Origin: Kangiella spongicola
Lineage (GTDB): Bacteria > Pseudomonadota > Gammaproteobacteria > Enterobacterales > Kangiellaceae
Length of the DNA: 64,000 nucleotides
Direction: 5' to 3'
Assembly: GCF_003194565.2 (NCBI RefSeq)
Contig: NZ_QICH01000001.1
Coordinates: 682,001 to 746,000, forward strand
The position numbers and the translations under genes are program-made. Positions 46,723 through 55,898 of this stretch are shown one piece after another. The number at the start of each line of letters is the position of its first letter. The stretch's first letter is position 1. The notes under the pieces are model-generated. The model saw only the letters and a program-made list of their open reading frames with translations. It ran no database searches and had not been told where the DNA came from.

Positions 46723-46986
46723 CTAGATGGCGGTTGCTGCTTGGTGAATCTCAACAAACTCTGTTAGCGACTCAACGGATTCAAATACTTCACCGGATAA
46801 CTCATCATCCGGAATTTCAATCCCAAAATCTTCTTCAATTTGCATTAAGATCGACACAATCGCCATTGAATCGAATTCTGGTAGGTTACCAATAAGCTGA
46901 GTATCGGCCGAGAGCTCTCCCTCCGATAGCGATAGCGTATCGCTTAATAACTCGATCATTTTATTGATATTTACTTCGTATGCCAT
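46723..46986 (-). CDS. Acyl carrier protein
   Basis: This 87-residue acidic phosphopantetheine carrier has the attachment Ser in LPEFDSMAIVSILMQIEEDFGIEI (DS motif). It is not the fatty-acid acpP, which lies in a different neighbourhood in gammaproteobacteria. Similar acyl carriers occur in exosortase A-type exopolysaccharide clusters, and it precedes prsK on the same strand by about 107 nt. A role in that system is therefore inferred. GGAGAATG lies upstream of the ATG. Confidence 0.88.
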   Translation of the reverse strand: MAYEVNINKMIELLSDTLSLSEGELSADTQLIGNLPEFDSMAIVSILMQIEEDFGIEIPDDELSGEVFESVESLTEFVEIHQAATAI

Positions 46987-47201
46987 CAGGCATTCTCCTC
47001 AAGTAAAGGCATTTAGCACCACAAACATAGCCTTTACGGCCTCAATGGCGGCAAATTGTAGCAAAAACAACCCACGCACACACCTTTTTTGTCGCTCTAT
47101 CTGAATAAAATAAATAAACACTTTCTATCGTTTTTGTCTTTTGATTAAATGAACTCATCAGACCTATCAATACTTAACTAGAGACACCTCAGAGACCTGT
47201 T

Positions 47202-48434
47202 ATGTCAGCCCATACGTCATTTAACAAACAAGATTTGAAAGTATTATTGCTAGAAGGGGTTCATCCCGTGGCCGAAGATATCTTCCGCCAGGATGGATAT
47301 GAGAATGTGACTTACCATAAAACGGCTTTATCCGAATCCGAACTCCTTGAAGCCATTAATGATTACCACTTTATCGGGATTCGCTCACGAACTCAACTGA
47401 GCGACAAGGTGCTTTCATCAGCGAAGAAATTGGTCGGCGTCGGTTGTTTCTGTATCGGTACCAACCAAGTCGATCTGGTGGCTGCGCAAAACCGTGGTAT
47501 CCCTGTTTTCAATGCCCCTTACTCTAATACTCGCAGCGTCGCCGAACTTGTTTTAGGCGAAATGATTATGCTGTTACGCGGTATTCCAGCGAAAAATGCT
47601 GCTGCGCATCGCGGTGAGTGGCTAAAAACAGCCGCCTTATCTAATGAAGCTCGTGGCAAGACCCTTGGTATTATTGGTTATGGACATATCGGCACCCAGC
47701 TGGGTATTCTTGCCGAAGGCATTGGCATGAAAGTGCGTTTTTTTGATATCGAGAATAAGTTGACTCTGGGTAATGCAGAGCAAGTCACTGAGCTTAATGA
47801 ATTGCTCGCTCATTCCGATGTGGTTAGTTTACACGTTCCTGAAACTGAACAAACTAAAGGCATGATGGGGCAAAGCCAGATCGCACAAATGAAACCTAAT
47901 AGCATTCTTATCAATGCTTCGCGTGGTACTGTGGTGGATATCGATGCCCTCGCCAATGCTTTAGAAAACAAACATTTAGCAGGTGCTGCAATTGATGTTT
48001 TCCCCACCGAACCCAAATCTAACAGCGAAGAGTTTCAATCGCCACTGCGTGCCTTTGATAATGTCATCTTAACGCCGCATATCGGCGGTAGCACACAGGA
48101 AGCCCAAGAAAACATTGCCATTGAAGTTGCCGACAAACTGATAAAATACAGTAACAATGGCTCAACGATGTCGGCGGTAAATTTCCCACAGGTTTCATTA
48201 CCCGAACATGATAAACGCCATCGTATTTTGCATATTCATAAGAATAGACCAGGCGTTTTGATGCAAATTAACCAAATATTGTCTGATAACGACGTCAATA
48301 TTTCAGGCCAGTACCTACAAACTCAAGGCGAGCTTGGGTATGTAGTCACCGATATTGAACAGGGCTCTAGCCAAACTGCGCTAGAGAAAATGCGGGATAT
48401 CGAGGGGACTATTCGAGCACGTGTTCTTTATTAG
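47202..48434 (+). CDS. serA: D-3-phosphoglycerate dehydrogenase
   Basis: The first enzyme of serine synthesis, 410 residues as in E. coli. NAD binding is GIIGYGHIGTQLG, and catalytic residues lie in INASRGTVVD (Arg), FPTEP (Glu) and TPHIGGSTQEAQ (His). The C-terminal ACT domain (HRILHIHKNRPGVLMQI) suggests feedback inhibition by serine. It is transcribed away from the ACP-prsK-prsR cluster, the accessory insert between rpiA and serA. Confidence 0.97.
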   Translation: MSAHTSFNKQDLKVLLLEGVHPVAEDIFRQDGYENVTYHKTALSESELLEAINDYHFIGIRSRTQLSDKVLSSAKKLVGVGCFCIGTNQVDLVAAQNRGIPVFNAPYSNTRSVAELVLGEMIMLLRGIPAKNAAAHRGEWLKTAALSNEARGKTLGIIGYGHIGTQLGILAEGIGMKVRFFDIENKLTLGNAEQVTELNELLAHSDVVSLHVPETEQTKGMMGQSQIAQMKPNSILINASRGTVVDIDALANALENKHLAGAAIDVFPTEPKSNSEEFQSPLRAFDNVILTPHIGGSTQEAQENIAIEVADKLIKYSNNGSTMSAVNFPQVSLPEHDKRHRILHIHKNRPGVLMQINQILSDNDVNISGQYLQTQGELGYVVTDIEQGSSQTALEKMRDIEGTIRARVLY

Positions 48435-48449
48435 ATAAGCATTAGACTT

Positions 48450-48479
48450 TTAGCCGCTACCAGATTCGGTGGCGGTTAA
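48450..48479. terminator. Hairpin between serA and the REC-membrane gene
   Basis: A 12-pair stem (48450-48461 with 48468-48479, two G-U pairs) and six-base loop lies between convergent genes. Neither side has a full T run, so termination strength is uncertain. Confidence 0.5.
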
Positions 48480-48483
48480 TCCC

Positions 48484-49794
48484 CTAGTTTAATTGGTAAT
48501 ACACTGTGTCCGTGACACCTGTAATACGCTCATCATTAGCCAACAACTGTCTCAGCACCACTTCTTCATTTTCGCTGTATTCATGGCATTGCTGATTAGC
48601 ATCCAACCAACTGACAGGCCGCTGTACCAAGGCGTAACCCTGTAACTCCGTGTAAGCCAAGGTATTATCCTCGAGTTTTAGCACTAATCCTGCGAGCGCA
48701 TTTGCATATGTAGCTCCATTACAGCCAGGCTCTATGTAATAACGTTTAAGGTGACTCTGTGCCAATCTTCCTTGGGGGGTGACCGTAAAAAGATAACCAT
48801 AAGCACTTTTAGCGGTTAATCGACTGCCTTCACTTTCTATGCCGACTAATTTACCGACCATTCCCTGCTCGCTGTAGATCCCTTCGTTTTCACTAGCTGC
48901 AGTACTGACATTATTACCTACATGCTCTGTCAGAAGCTTTGCTACGCTTTCCGATTGCTTTTCAATCTTATCGCTTAAACGCCTTTCGCCTTCACCGCTT
49001 TCAGCGGTTAGCTGAGCGATTTTCTGATACAAACCTTGTTGCTCAGCAGTCAGCTCTGAGGTTTTATAAAGTAACCAGACAATTCCGGAGGTCAGCACCA
49101 TTAATAGCACGATAAAAATAGAACTGATTAAGCGGTATTGTTTAAATGAGGTTTTGAATAGCTGCTTGAGATAATCCGTCTGGCCTTTCACTTCCTGCAA
49201 GACTTGCTGTTGCTTATCACTTTTTGCGATTTCATCCAGCATCCGCTTGCCATAGTGAATCGTATCGCGGCGCAAGTCGTCGGTAGCTTTACGGACTTTG
49301 TTCGATAGCTGCGGAGAGAATTCGTTTTCGAGGAATGATTCCAACCATACTCTGAGCTTTTCATCGGATGTTGGCTGTAAAATGTCCTCACGCACTTCTT
49401 CAGCAGAAGCTTGCCCTGAGATTGCTCCCCATAGATTCAGCTTAATCAGTGCTTCTTCTACTTCTTCAGCGGATAATTCTTTTGGTAATACGCCCTCGGC
49501 ACCCAATTCCTTTGCTTCACGGTAATATTCCTCGCCACTTCTAGCAGTAAACATCATTATCGGAATATCTTTTGATCGCGAGTCTTCCTTGATTTCTTTG
49601 ATGGTTTCAAAGCCGTCCTTGCCGGGCATGGCTTGATCCATAAAGATAACGTCTACGGAATGACGCGCTAAGTATTCTAAAGCCGCATCACCTGACTTGG
49701 CATGAATACCTTCAATATTATAATTGGACAGAATTTTAGCCAGGACCATAAAGGCAGTCCTGGAGTCATCCACGATTAACGCTCTTTTAGTCAT
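48484..49794 (-). CDS. Response regulator with membrane segment and periplasmic domain
   Basis: This 436-residue protein has an N-terminal receiver domain (ALIVDDSRTAFMVL, phosphoacceptor Asp53 in FMDQAMPGKDG, GVLPKE). A helical segment of about 90 residues follows. One membrane helix at about 225-245 (SSIFIVLLMVLTSGIVWLLY) leads to a coiled coil and a C-terminal domain of about 150 residues with two Cys (EPGCNGATY and NQQCHEYSE). A receiver on a membrane protein with no DNA-binding or kinase output is unusual. The ATG at 49794 is chosen because GGGGG is spaced correctly; an upstream ATG at 49806 would contain those Gs. I do not know a characterised homologue. Confidence 0.85.
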   Translation of the reverse strand: MTKRALIVDDSRTAFMVLAKILSNYNIEGIHAKSGDAALEYLARHSVDVIFMDQAMPGKDGFETIKEIKEDSRSKDIPIMMFTARSGEEYYREAKELGAEGVLPKELSAEEVEEALIKLNLWGAISGQASAEEVREDILQPTSDEKLRVWLESFLENEFSPQLSNKVRKATDDLRRDTIHYGKRMLDEIAKSDKQQQVLQEVKGQTDYLKQLFKTSFKQYRLISSIFIVLLMVLTSGIVWLLYKTSELTAEQQGLYQKIAQLTAESGEGERRLSDKIEKQSESVAKLLTEHVGNNVSTAASENEGIYSEQGMVGKLVGIESEGSRLTAKSAYGYLFTVTPQGRLAQSHLKRYYIEPGCNGATYANALAGLVLKLEDNTLAYTELQGYALVQRPVSWLDANQQCHEYSENEEVVLRQLLANDERITGVTDTVYYQLN

Positions 49795-49997
49795 ATCTAC
49801 CCCCATAGATACTGTTCCTAAGTACTTCTTCTTAGTACTGCTCCTAAAATACGGCTCCTTCTCTAGCGCGAAGTAAGATACCAGTTGTTTGAATTTTGTT
49901 CTTAGATATTTCTACAGTATATGGTGTGGGTCACGTAAAAAGTGCGGTTATCGTTATTTTATTTATGTTTTTTTAGGTTTATTAATCAAGTAGCCAT

Positions 49998-50024
49998 AAA
50001 AAAAGCCAGCAATAAGCTGGCTTT
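49998..50024 (-). terminator. Rho-independent terminator of fba
   Basis: On the minus strand a nine-pair stem (50024-50016 with 50010-50002) and five-base loop ends in a run of seven U (50004-49998). It lies 18 nt after the fba stop. Confidence 0.9.
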
Positions 50025-50041
50025 CATAGTAACAGAAGCGA

Positions 50042-51106
50042 TTATTTCACGCGAGGGTCTAGTTTTCCCGCTTTATAATCCGCCGCCATTTGCTCCATGT
50101 TAATTGGAGTAATCTTAGAAGCGTTACCAGCTGTGCCGAATGCTTCGTAACGTGCTTTACAGATAGCCTGCATTGCGTCTTGTGCTACTTTGTTGTATTT
50201 ACGTGGGTCAAATTCTTTAGGGTTATGCTTTAAGAATTTACGAACCGCACCAGTCGCAGCCAAGCGTAAGTCTGTATCAATGTTCACTTTACGTACACCG
50301 TGCTTGATACCTTCTTGAATTTCTTCAACCGGTACACCGTAAGTTTCGCCTAGGTCACCGCCATACTCATTGATAACTTTTAGCCAATCTTGTGGTACTG
50401 ACGACGAGCCATGCATTACTAGGTGTGTATCTGGAATACGCTCGTGGATTTCCTTAATGCGCTTAATCGATAATACATCGCCTGTTGGTGGACGTGTAAA
50501 CTTGTAAGCGCCGTGTGAAGTACCAATAGCGATTGCTAACGCGTCAACACCTGTGTCTTTTACAAACTGAGCGGCTTCTTCTGGGTCAGTTAATAATTGA
50601 TCCATACTTAAAACGCCTTCTGCGCCAGAGCCGTCTTCTTCGCCAGCCATACCTGTTTCAAGTGAGCCTAAGCAACCTAATTCACCTTCAACCGAAACAC
50701 CACAAGCGTGCGCCATATCAACCGTTAGCTTAGTTACACGAGCGTTGTACTCGTAGCTTGCCGGTGTTTTCATGTCTTCTTCAAGCGAGCCATCCATCAT
50801 CACTGATGAGAAGCCAAGTTGAATCGACTGCTGACATACTGCTGGTGAAGAACCATGATCTTGGTGCATACAAACAGGAATGTGTGGGAATTCTTCGATG
50901 GCCGCTAAAATTAAGTGGCGCAAGAAGTTTGAACCAGCATACTTACGCGCGCCAGCTGACGCTTGAACGATAACAGGGCTGTCTGTTTCATCTGCTGCCT
51001 GCATCACTGCACGCATCTGTTCTAGGTTGTTGACGTTAAATGCCGGAATACCGTAGCCATGCTCTGCAGCGTGGTCCAGTAGTTGGCGCATTGTAATTAG
51101 TGCCAT
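50042..51106 (-). CDS. fba: Class II fructose-bisphosphate aldolase
   Basis: A zinc-dependent aldolase of 354 residues splitting fructose-1,6-bisphosphate. The N-terminal [14 protein letters not shown] and the zinc-binding [11 protein letters not shown] are clear. [12 protein letters not shown] and [10 protein letters not shown] follow, then [10 protein letters not shown]. Its length and sequence fit the subtype sometimes called Calvin-cycle type rather than the shorter E. coli type. It is downstream of pgk, in the gap-pgk-fba arrangement. Confidence 0.96.
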   Translation of the reverse strand: MALITMRQLLDHAAEHGYGIPAFNVNNLEQMRAVMQAADETDSPVIVQASAGARKYAGSNFLRHLILAAIEEFPHIPVCMHQDHGSSPAVCQQSIQLGFSSVMMDGSLEEDMKTPASYEYNARVTKLTVDMAHACGVSVEGELGCLGSLETGMAGEEDGSGAEGVLSMDQLLTDPEEAAQFVKDTGVDALAIAIGTSHGAYKFTRPPTGDVLSIKRIKEIHERIPDTHLVMHGSSSVPQDWLKVINEYGGDLGETYGVPVEEIQEGIKHGVRKVNIDTDLRLAATGAVRKFLKHNPKEFDPRKYNKVAQDAMQAICKARYEAFGTAGNASKITPINMEQMAADYKAGKLDPRVK

Positions 51107-51186
51107 CTTGTTATCCTCTTAAACTGTTTGTCTGTTTAATATTTAAATGCTGTGTTTTACTGTTAGTCGCTTCTCGTGACAGAGTC

Positions 51187-52362
51187 TTACTTCGCTCTTT
51201 CTTCAAGAATCGCGACAGCAGGTAGCTCTTTACCTTCTAAAAATTCTAGGAAAGCACCGCCACCTGTCGAAATATATGAAACCTTATCTTTAATGCCGTA
51301 TTTATCAACCGCCGCTAGTGTATCGCCACCACCTGCAATTGAAAAAGCGTCGCTCTCTGCGATTGCTTTTGAGATAGCTTCTGTTCCTGCGCCAAACTGA
51401 TCGAACTCGAACACTCCAACGGGACCATTCCAAACGATAGTTTTCGCTTCTTTCAATACTTCTGCTAAGTGCTGTGCCGATTTTGGGCCGATGTCAAATA
51501 TCATATCATCGCTAGCAACTTCATCGACTGACTTGGTTTCAGCAGCAGCATCTTCTGCAAATTCTTTACCCGTCACTACATCGACTGGCACCGGAATTTC
51601 ACCACCTTTAGCTTTAGCTTGCTCAATCAGTCGCTTAGCCTCAGGAATTAAATCGTTTTCACACAACGATTTGCCTACCGGCTTATCAGTCGCAGCGATA
51701 AAGGTATTAGCGATACCACCACCAACTATCAGCTGATCGACTACGGTCGATAGAGATTCTAAAACCGTTAGCTTGGTAGAGACCTTAGAACCGCCAACAA
51801 TCGCCACCATTGGACGTGCTGGGTTATCTAGCGCTTTGCCTAATGCTTCGAGTTCGCCTGCTAATAATGGACCTGCGCACGCCACCGGTGCAAATTTGGC
51901 AACGCCGTGAGTCGAGGCTTGTGCACGGTGCGCCGTACCGAAAGCGTCATTAACGAATACATCGCATAAATCAGCGTACATTTTCGATAAACGCTCATCG
52001 TTTGCCTTTTCGCCAACGTTACAACGCACGTTTTCGAAGACCACCACTTCCCCCTGCTCAACCTCAACACCTTCAAGGTATTCGCTGACTAAACGAACCG
52101 GAACATCTAACAGCTCGTTTAAGTAATCAGCTATCAACGCCATCGAGTCTTTTTCCGTCAAAACACCTTCGGTTGGACGACCGCGGTGTGACATCACCAT
52201 GACTTTAGCGCCTTTTTCTAGGGCTAATTTAATGGTCGGTAAAGACGCTTGGATACGCACGTCACTGGTGATCTTGCCATCTTTCACAGGTACGTTTAGA
52301 TCTTCACGAATAAGAACGCGCTTACCTTCTAGATCTAAATCGGACATTCTCAAAACATTCAT
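51187..52362 (-). CDS. pgk: Phosphoglycerate kinase
   Basis: Transfers phosphate from 1,3-bisphosphoglycerate to ADP. The 391-residue protein opens with [15 protein letters not shown] and contains [24 protein letters not shown] lies in the hinge region, and the C-terminal nucleotide motifs are [11 protein letters not shown] and [10 protein letters not shown]. It lies 81 nt upstream of fba on the same strand. Confidence 0.97.
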   Translation of the reverse strand: MNVLRMSDLDLEGKRVLIREDLNVPVKDGKITSDVRIQASLPTIKLALEKGAKVMVMSHRGRPTEGVLTEKDSMALIADYLNELLDVPVRLVSEYLEGVEVEQGEVVVFENVRCNVGEKANDERLSKMYADLCDVFVNDAFGTAHRAQASTHGVAKFAPVACAGPLLAGELEALGKALDNPARPMVAIVGGSKVSTKLTVLESLSTVVDQLIVGGGIANTFIAATDKPVGKSLCENDLIPEAKRLIEQAKAKGGEIPVPVDVVTGKEFAEDAAAETKSVDEVASDDMIFDIGPKSAQHLAEVLKEAKTIVWNGPVGVFEFDQFGAGTEAISKAIAESDAFSIAGGGDTLAAVDKYGIKDKVSYISTGGGAFLEFLEGKELPAVAILEERAK

Positions 52363-52421
52363 GTTTTAGAACCTATATTCTTTAATCTTTATCGTTTATT
52401 TAAACGTGTCTTTAAAGTACA

Positions 52422-52447
52422 AAAAGACTTTCCGAAAAAAGTCTTTT
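52422..52447. terminator. Terminator between gap and pgk
   Basis: A ten-pair A/T-rich stem (52422-52431 with 52438-52447) has A5 before and T-rich sequence after. On the minus strand it lies about 150 nt after gap and about 60 nt before pgk, so it could end gap transcripts. Confidence 0.75.
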
Positions 52448-52476
52448 GTTTTAATCCAGCATCGTCTTACATTCTC

Positions 52477-52604
52477 AGTGTTTAAGAGATAGTTACTTGG
52501 AAGACGAGGCTTGGCTGATTTTAGAATGCGTAGCGTACATTAGTACGTGAGCATCGAGAAAATCAGCCGTAACGAAGTATTACGAGTAACTAGCCTTAAA
52601 CACT
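52477..52604. repeat. 128-nt imperfect palindrome overlapping the gap 3' end
   Basis: Four nested arms pair in register: 52477-52486 with 52595-52604 (10 pairs), 52490-52497 with 52584-52591 (8 pairs), GGCTGATTTT at 52513-52522 with AAAATCAGCC at 52558-52567 (10 pairs), and an inner GCGTAC/GTACGT stem. The gap stop codon lies inside the right arm. No coding frame explains the symmetry. It could be a dispersed repeat, a transcript-stabilising structure or a small RNA. Confidence 0.8.
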
Positions 52605-53597
52605 CATCATCTTGATAGCGACATCAAGCATACGGTTACTGAAACCCCACTCATTATCATACCAAGTAACCACTTTAACTAAGTTACCGTCCATAACACG
52701 AGTTTGACCTGCGTCGAAAGTAGAAGACGCTGGGCTGTGGTTAAAGTCGATAGATACTAGTGGCTCATCGTTGTAGTCAAGCACATGACCGTCTGCTGCT
52801 TTCTGTACGATTTCGTTAATTTCTTCAGCCGTTGTATCGCGACCTGCAGTAAACGTTAAGTCTACGCAAGAAACGTTGATCGTTGGTACGCGCATGGCGA
52901 AACCGTCCATCTTGCCGTTAAGTTCTGGTAGTACTAAACCAACCGCTTTAGCTGCACCTGTTTTTGTTGGGATAATGCTTTGAGCTGCGGCTCGCGCACG
53001 ACGTAAGTCTGAGTGCTGGTTATCGATTAGCTTTTGGTCGTTGGTGTAAGCGTGGATAGTGTTTACGAGACCAGACTTAATACCTACTGTGTCGTTTAAG
53101 ACTTTCGCTAATGGCGCTAAACAGTTTGTGGTGCACGAAGCATTTGATACAACGCGGTGCTCTGGCTTTAAGATGTCGTCGTTTACGCCGAATACTACCG
53201 TTGCGTCAACGTCAGCAGCGCCTGGAGCTGAGATCAATACTTTCTTAGCGCCACCTTTGAAGTGTTTAGATGCGCCGGCTTGGTCTTTAAATACGCCTGT
53301 ACATTCGAATACAACGTCTACGTCTTGGTCGCCCCAAGGAATAAGCTCTGGGTTACGCTCAGCGTATAACTTAATTTTATCGCCATTAACGATTAAGTGA
53401 TCGCCGTCCGTTGAAACGTCTGCGTTGAAACGACCATGAGTCGTGTCGTACTTAGTTAAGTGTTTAGTGGTTTCAGCTGGGTGCGAAGAGTTGATGGCAA
53501 CAACTTCGATACGGTCACGGTAGCCGTGCTCATAAATTGCGCGTAACGCTGTGCGACCGATACGGCCATAACCATTAATTGCTACTTTAACTGTCAT
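52596..53597 (-). CDS. gap: Glyceraldehyde-3-phosphate dehydrogenase
   Basis: Oxidises glyceraldehyde-3-phosphate with NAD. It has 333 residues, with [14 protein letters not shown] at the N-terminus, the catalytic Cys in [13 protein letters not shown], and [12 protein letters not shown] near the C-terminus. The ATG at 53597 is chosen because GGAG is six bases upstream; the TTG at 53609 includes that ribosome site. It lies between tkt and pgk. Confidence 0.97.
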   Translation of the reverse strand: MTVKVAINGYGRIGRTALRAIYEHGYRDRIEVVAINSSHPAETTKHLTKYDTTHGRFNADVSTDGDHLIVNGDKIKLYAERNPELIPWGDQDVDVVFECTGVFKDQAGASKHFKGGAKKVLISAPGAADVDATVVFGVNDDILKPEHRVVSNASCTTNCLAPLAKVLNDTVGIKSGLVNTIHAYTNDQKLIDNQHSDLRRARAAAQSIIPTKTGAAKAVGLVLPELNGKMDGFAMRVPTINVSCVDLTFTAGRDTTAEEINEIVQKAADGHVLDYNDEPLVSIDFNHSPASSTFDAGQTRVMDGNLVKVVTWYDNEWGFSNRMLDVAIKMMSV

Positions 53598-53698
53598 TTT
53601 CTTCTCCAAAATTTCGATTCTTTGGCTTTATTGTTCATCATTCTAAGCAGGTCAGCTCCACAGCAAAAAGCCCGTGGGTGCTTCCCGACTCAAGACGA

Positions 53699-55735
53699 TT
53701 AATCCAATAAGCCACCTTCGTCTAACATGTCTTCAGCTACAGCAACAACGTTCTCAACTGTAAAACCGAAATGCTCAAATAAATCTCCTGCCGGCGCTGA
53801 CTCACCAAAGCTTGTCATGCCAACGATCTGACCTTCTAGGCCTACGTACTTGTACCAGTAGTCTGCAATTGCCGCCTCGATAGCGATACGAGCAGGAACA
53901 TCTGCTGGTAACACGCTTTCTTTATAAGCCGCGTCTTGCGCGTCGAAAGTATCGGTCGATGGCATTGAAACCACACGAACCTGCTTACCTTTAGCGCTTA
54001 ACTTGTCAGCCACTTCTACCGCTAAACCAACTTCTGAGCCGGTTGCGATCAAAATTAATTCTGGGCTTTCTTTGCTGTCTTTTAAGACATACGCACCTTT
54101 GGCGATGTTCGCTAATTGCTCTGCATCACGCTCTTGGTGCGGCAAACCTTGTCGACTCAAGCTTAGAGCCGTAGGTCCGTCGCGACGTTCGATAGCCGCT
54201 TTCCAGGCAACTGCAGTTTCGACCGCATCACACGGACGCCACACAGAGCAGTTTGGCGTAGTACGCATGTTCGCCAACTGTTCGATCGGCTGGTGCGTCG
54301 GGCCATCTTCACCAAGACCAATAGAATCGTGAGTGAAGACATAAATGGCTTGTTGCTTCATTAGAGCGGCCATGCGCACGGCGTTGCGCGCATATTCCAT
54401 GAAGATTAAGAAAGTACCGCCGTATGGCAATAAACCACCGTGTAGCGCCATACCATTCATGATGGCGCACATACCAAACTCACGTACACCGTAATAGAGG
54501 TAGTTGCCGCTAGCGTCTTTCGCCGTGATGCCTTTTGACTGCTCATTGATGGTTAGGTTTGATCCGGCCAAGTCCGCTGAACCGCCTAACAACTCTGGCA
54601 ATAGTGGTGCATAGGCGTTTAACGCCATTTGTGACGCTTTACGGCTAGCTACCGTTGGGCCTTCTTCTTGCAACTGCTTGATATATTTATCAGCTTCTTC
54701 CGCAAAGTTATTCGGTAAACGCTTATCCAAGCGACGCTTAAGTTCGTCGGCAAGTTCTGGGTGTGCTTCGCGGTAGGCGATGAACTTTTGATCCCAGTCA
54801 CTTTCTAGCTTTTGACCTGCTTCACGCTTGTCCCATGCTTTGGCGATATCTTGTGGGATTTCAAAAGGCGCGTGTGGCCAGTTCAATTCTTTGCGTGCTA
54901 ACTCGATTTCATCGTCACCTAGCGGCGCGCCGTGACAAGACTCTTTACCTTGCTTATTTGGTGAGCCGAAACCGATAACGGTGCGACAACAGATTAAAGT
55001 CGGGCGCTCGCTATCAGCTTTTGCTTCTTCGATAGCTTTCTTGACCGCTTCTGGATCATGGCCATCAACGTCTGAAATCACCTGCCAGCCATAAGATTCG
55101 AAGCGCTTCGGCGTATCATCAGAGAACCAGCCGTCAACTTCACCATCAATCGAAATACCGTTGTCATCCCAGAAAGCGACTAGCTTCCCAAGACCCAAAG
55201 TACCTGCTAGCGAACATACCTCATGAGAAATACCTTCCATCATGCAGCCATCACCCATGAATACATAGGTAAAGTGATCGACAATATCGTGGCCTGGGCG
55301 GTTAAATTGTGCCGCTAGCGTTTTTTCTGCGATAGCGAAACCGACCGCGTTAGCGATGCCTTGACCTAATGGGCCTGTCGTAGTTTCAACGCCTGGTGTA
55401 TAGCCATACTCAGGGTGTCCTGGCGTTTTCGAGTGTAGCTGCCTGAAATTCTTAATATCTTCGATGCTAACATCGTAGCCTGTAAGGTGTAACAAAGAAT
55501 ACACCAGCATTGAGCCATGGCCGTTCGACATCACGAAACGGTCGCGGTTGACCCAGTCAGGGTTGCTTGGATTGTGGTTTAAGAAGTCGCTCCAAAGAAC
55601 TTGAGCGATATCAGCCATCCCCATTGGGGCGCCAGGGTGACCCGACTTGGCTTTTTGAACAGCATCCATACTAAGGGCGCGGATGGCGTTTGCTAATTGA
55701 AAACGACTCGGCGTGTCATTACCAGAAGTGGGCAT
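53699..55735 (-). CDS. tkt: Transketolase
   Basis: A thiamine diphosphate enzyme of 678 residues linking the pentose phosphate pathway and glycolysis. [16 protein letters not shown] is conserved at the N-terminus, followed by the diphosphate-binding [18 protein letters not shown] to DDNGISIDG region. The pyrimidine domain has [20 protein letters not shown]. The gap gene follows about 100 nt downstream, after a weak terminator-like stretch. Confidence 0.97.
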   Translation of the reverse strand: MPTSGNDTPSRFQLANAIRALSMDAVQKAKSGHPGAPMGMADIAQVLWSDFLNHNPSNPDWVNRDRFVMSNGHGSMLVYSLLHLTGYDVSIEDIKNFRQLHSKTPGHPEYGYTPGVETTTGPLGQGIANAVGFAIAEKTLAAQFNRPGHDIVDHFTYVFMGDGCMMEGISHEVCSLAGTLGLGKLVAFWDDNGISIDGEVDGWFSDDTPKRFESYGWQVISDVDGHDPEAVKKAIEEAKADSERPTLICCRTVIGFGSPNKQGKESCHGAPLGDDEIELARKELNWPHAPFEIPQDIAKAWDKREAGQKLESDWDQKFIAYREAHPELADELKRRLDKRLPNNFAEEADKYIKQLQEEGPTVASRKASQMALNAYAPLLPELLGGSADLAGSNLTINEQSKGITAKDASGNYLYYGVREFGMCAIMNGMALHGGLLPYGGTFLIFMEYARNAVRMAALMKQQAIYVFTHDSIGLGEDGPTHQPIEQLANMRTTPNCSVWRPCDAVETAVAWKAAIERRDGPTALSLSRQGLPHQERDAEQLANIAKGAYVLKDSKESPELILIATGSEVGLAVEVADKLSAKGKQVRVVSMPSTDTFDAQDAAYKESVLPADVPARIAIEAAIADYWYKYVGLEGQIVGMTSFGESAPAGDLFEHFGFTVENVVAVAEDMLDEGGLLD

Positions 55736-55898
55736 CGAATCTCCTAAATAGATATGAGTAAGGCCAGCAATTTTTAGGGCGCTTATTGTCTCAAACCGCG
55801 CTCAGCCAATCAAATGAATTGGGCGTTTTTTATCCAAATTAACGGTTTTTTGGCTACGTTTACCTCAGAAAGTTGTTTTTTAGCCCATTCTAAGTGGC

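Noticed and set aside
53660-53690. Terminator after tkt
   Set aside because: Only a five-pair stem with a bulge and a three-base loop precedes the U run on the minus strand; too weak to list.
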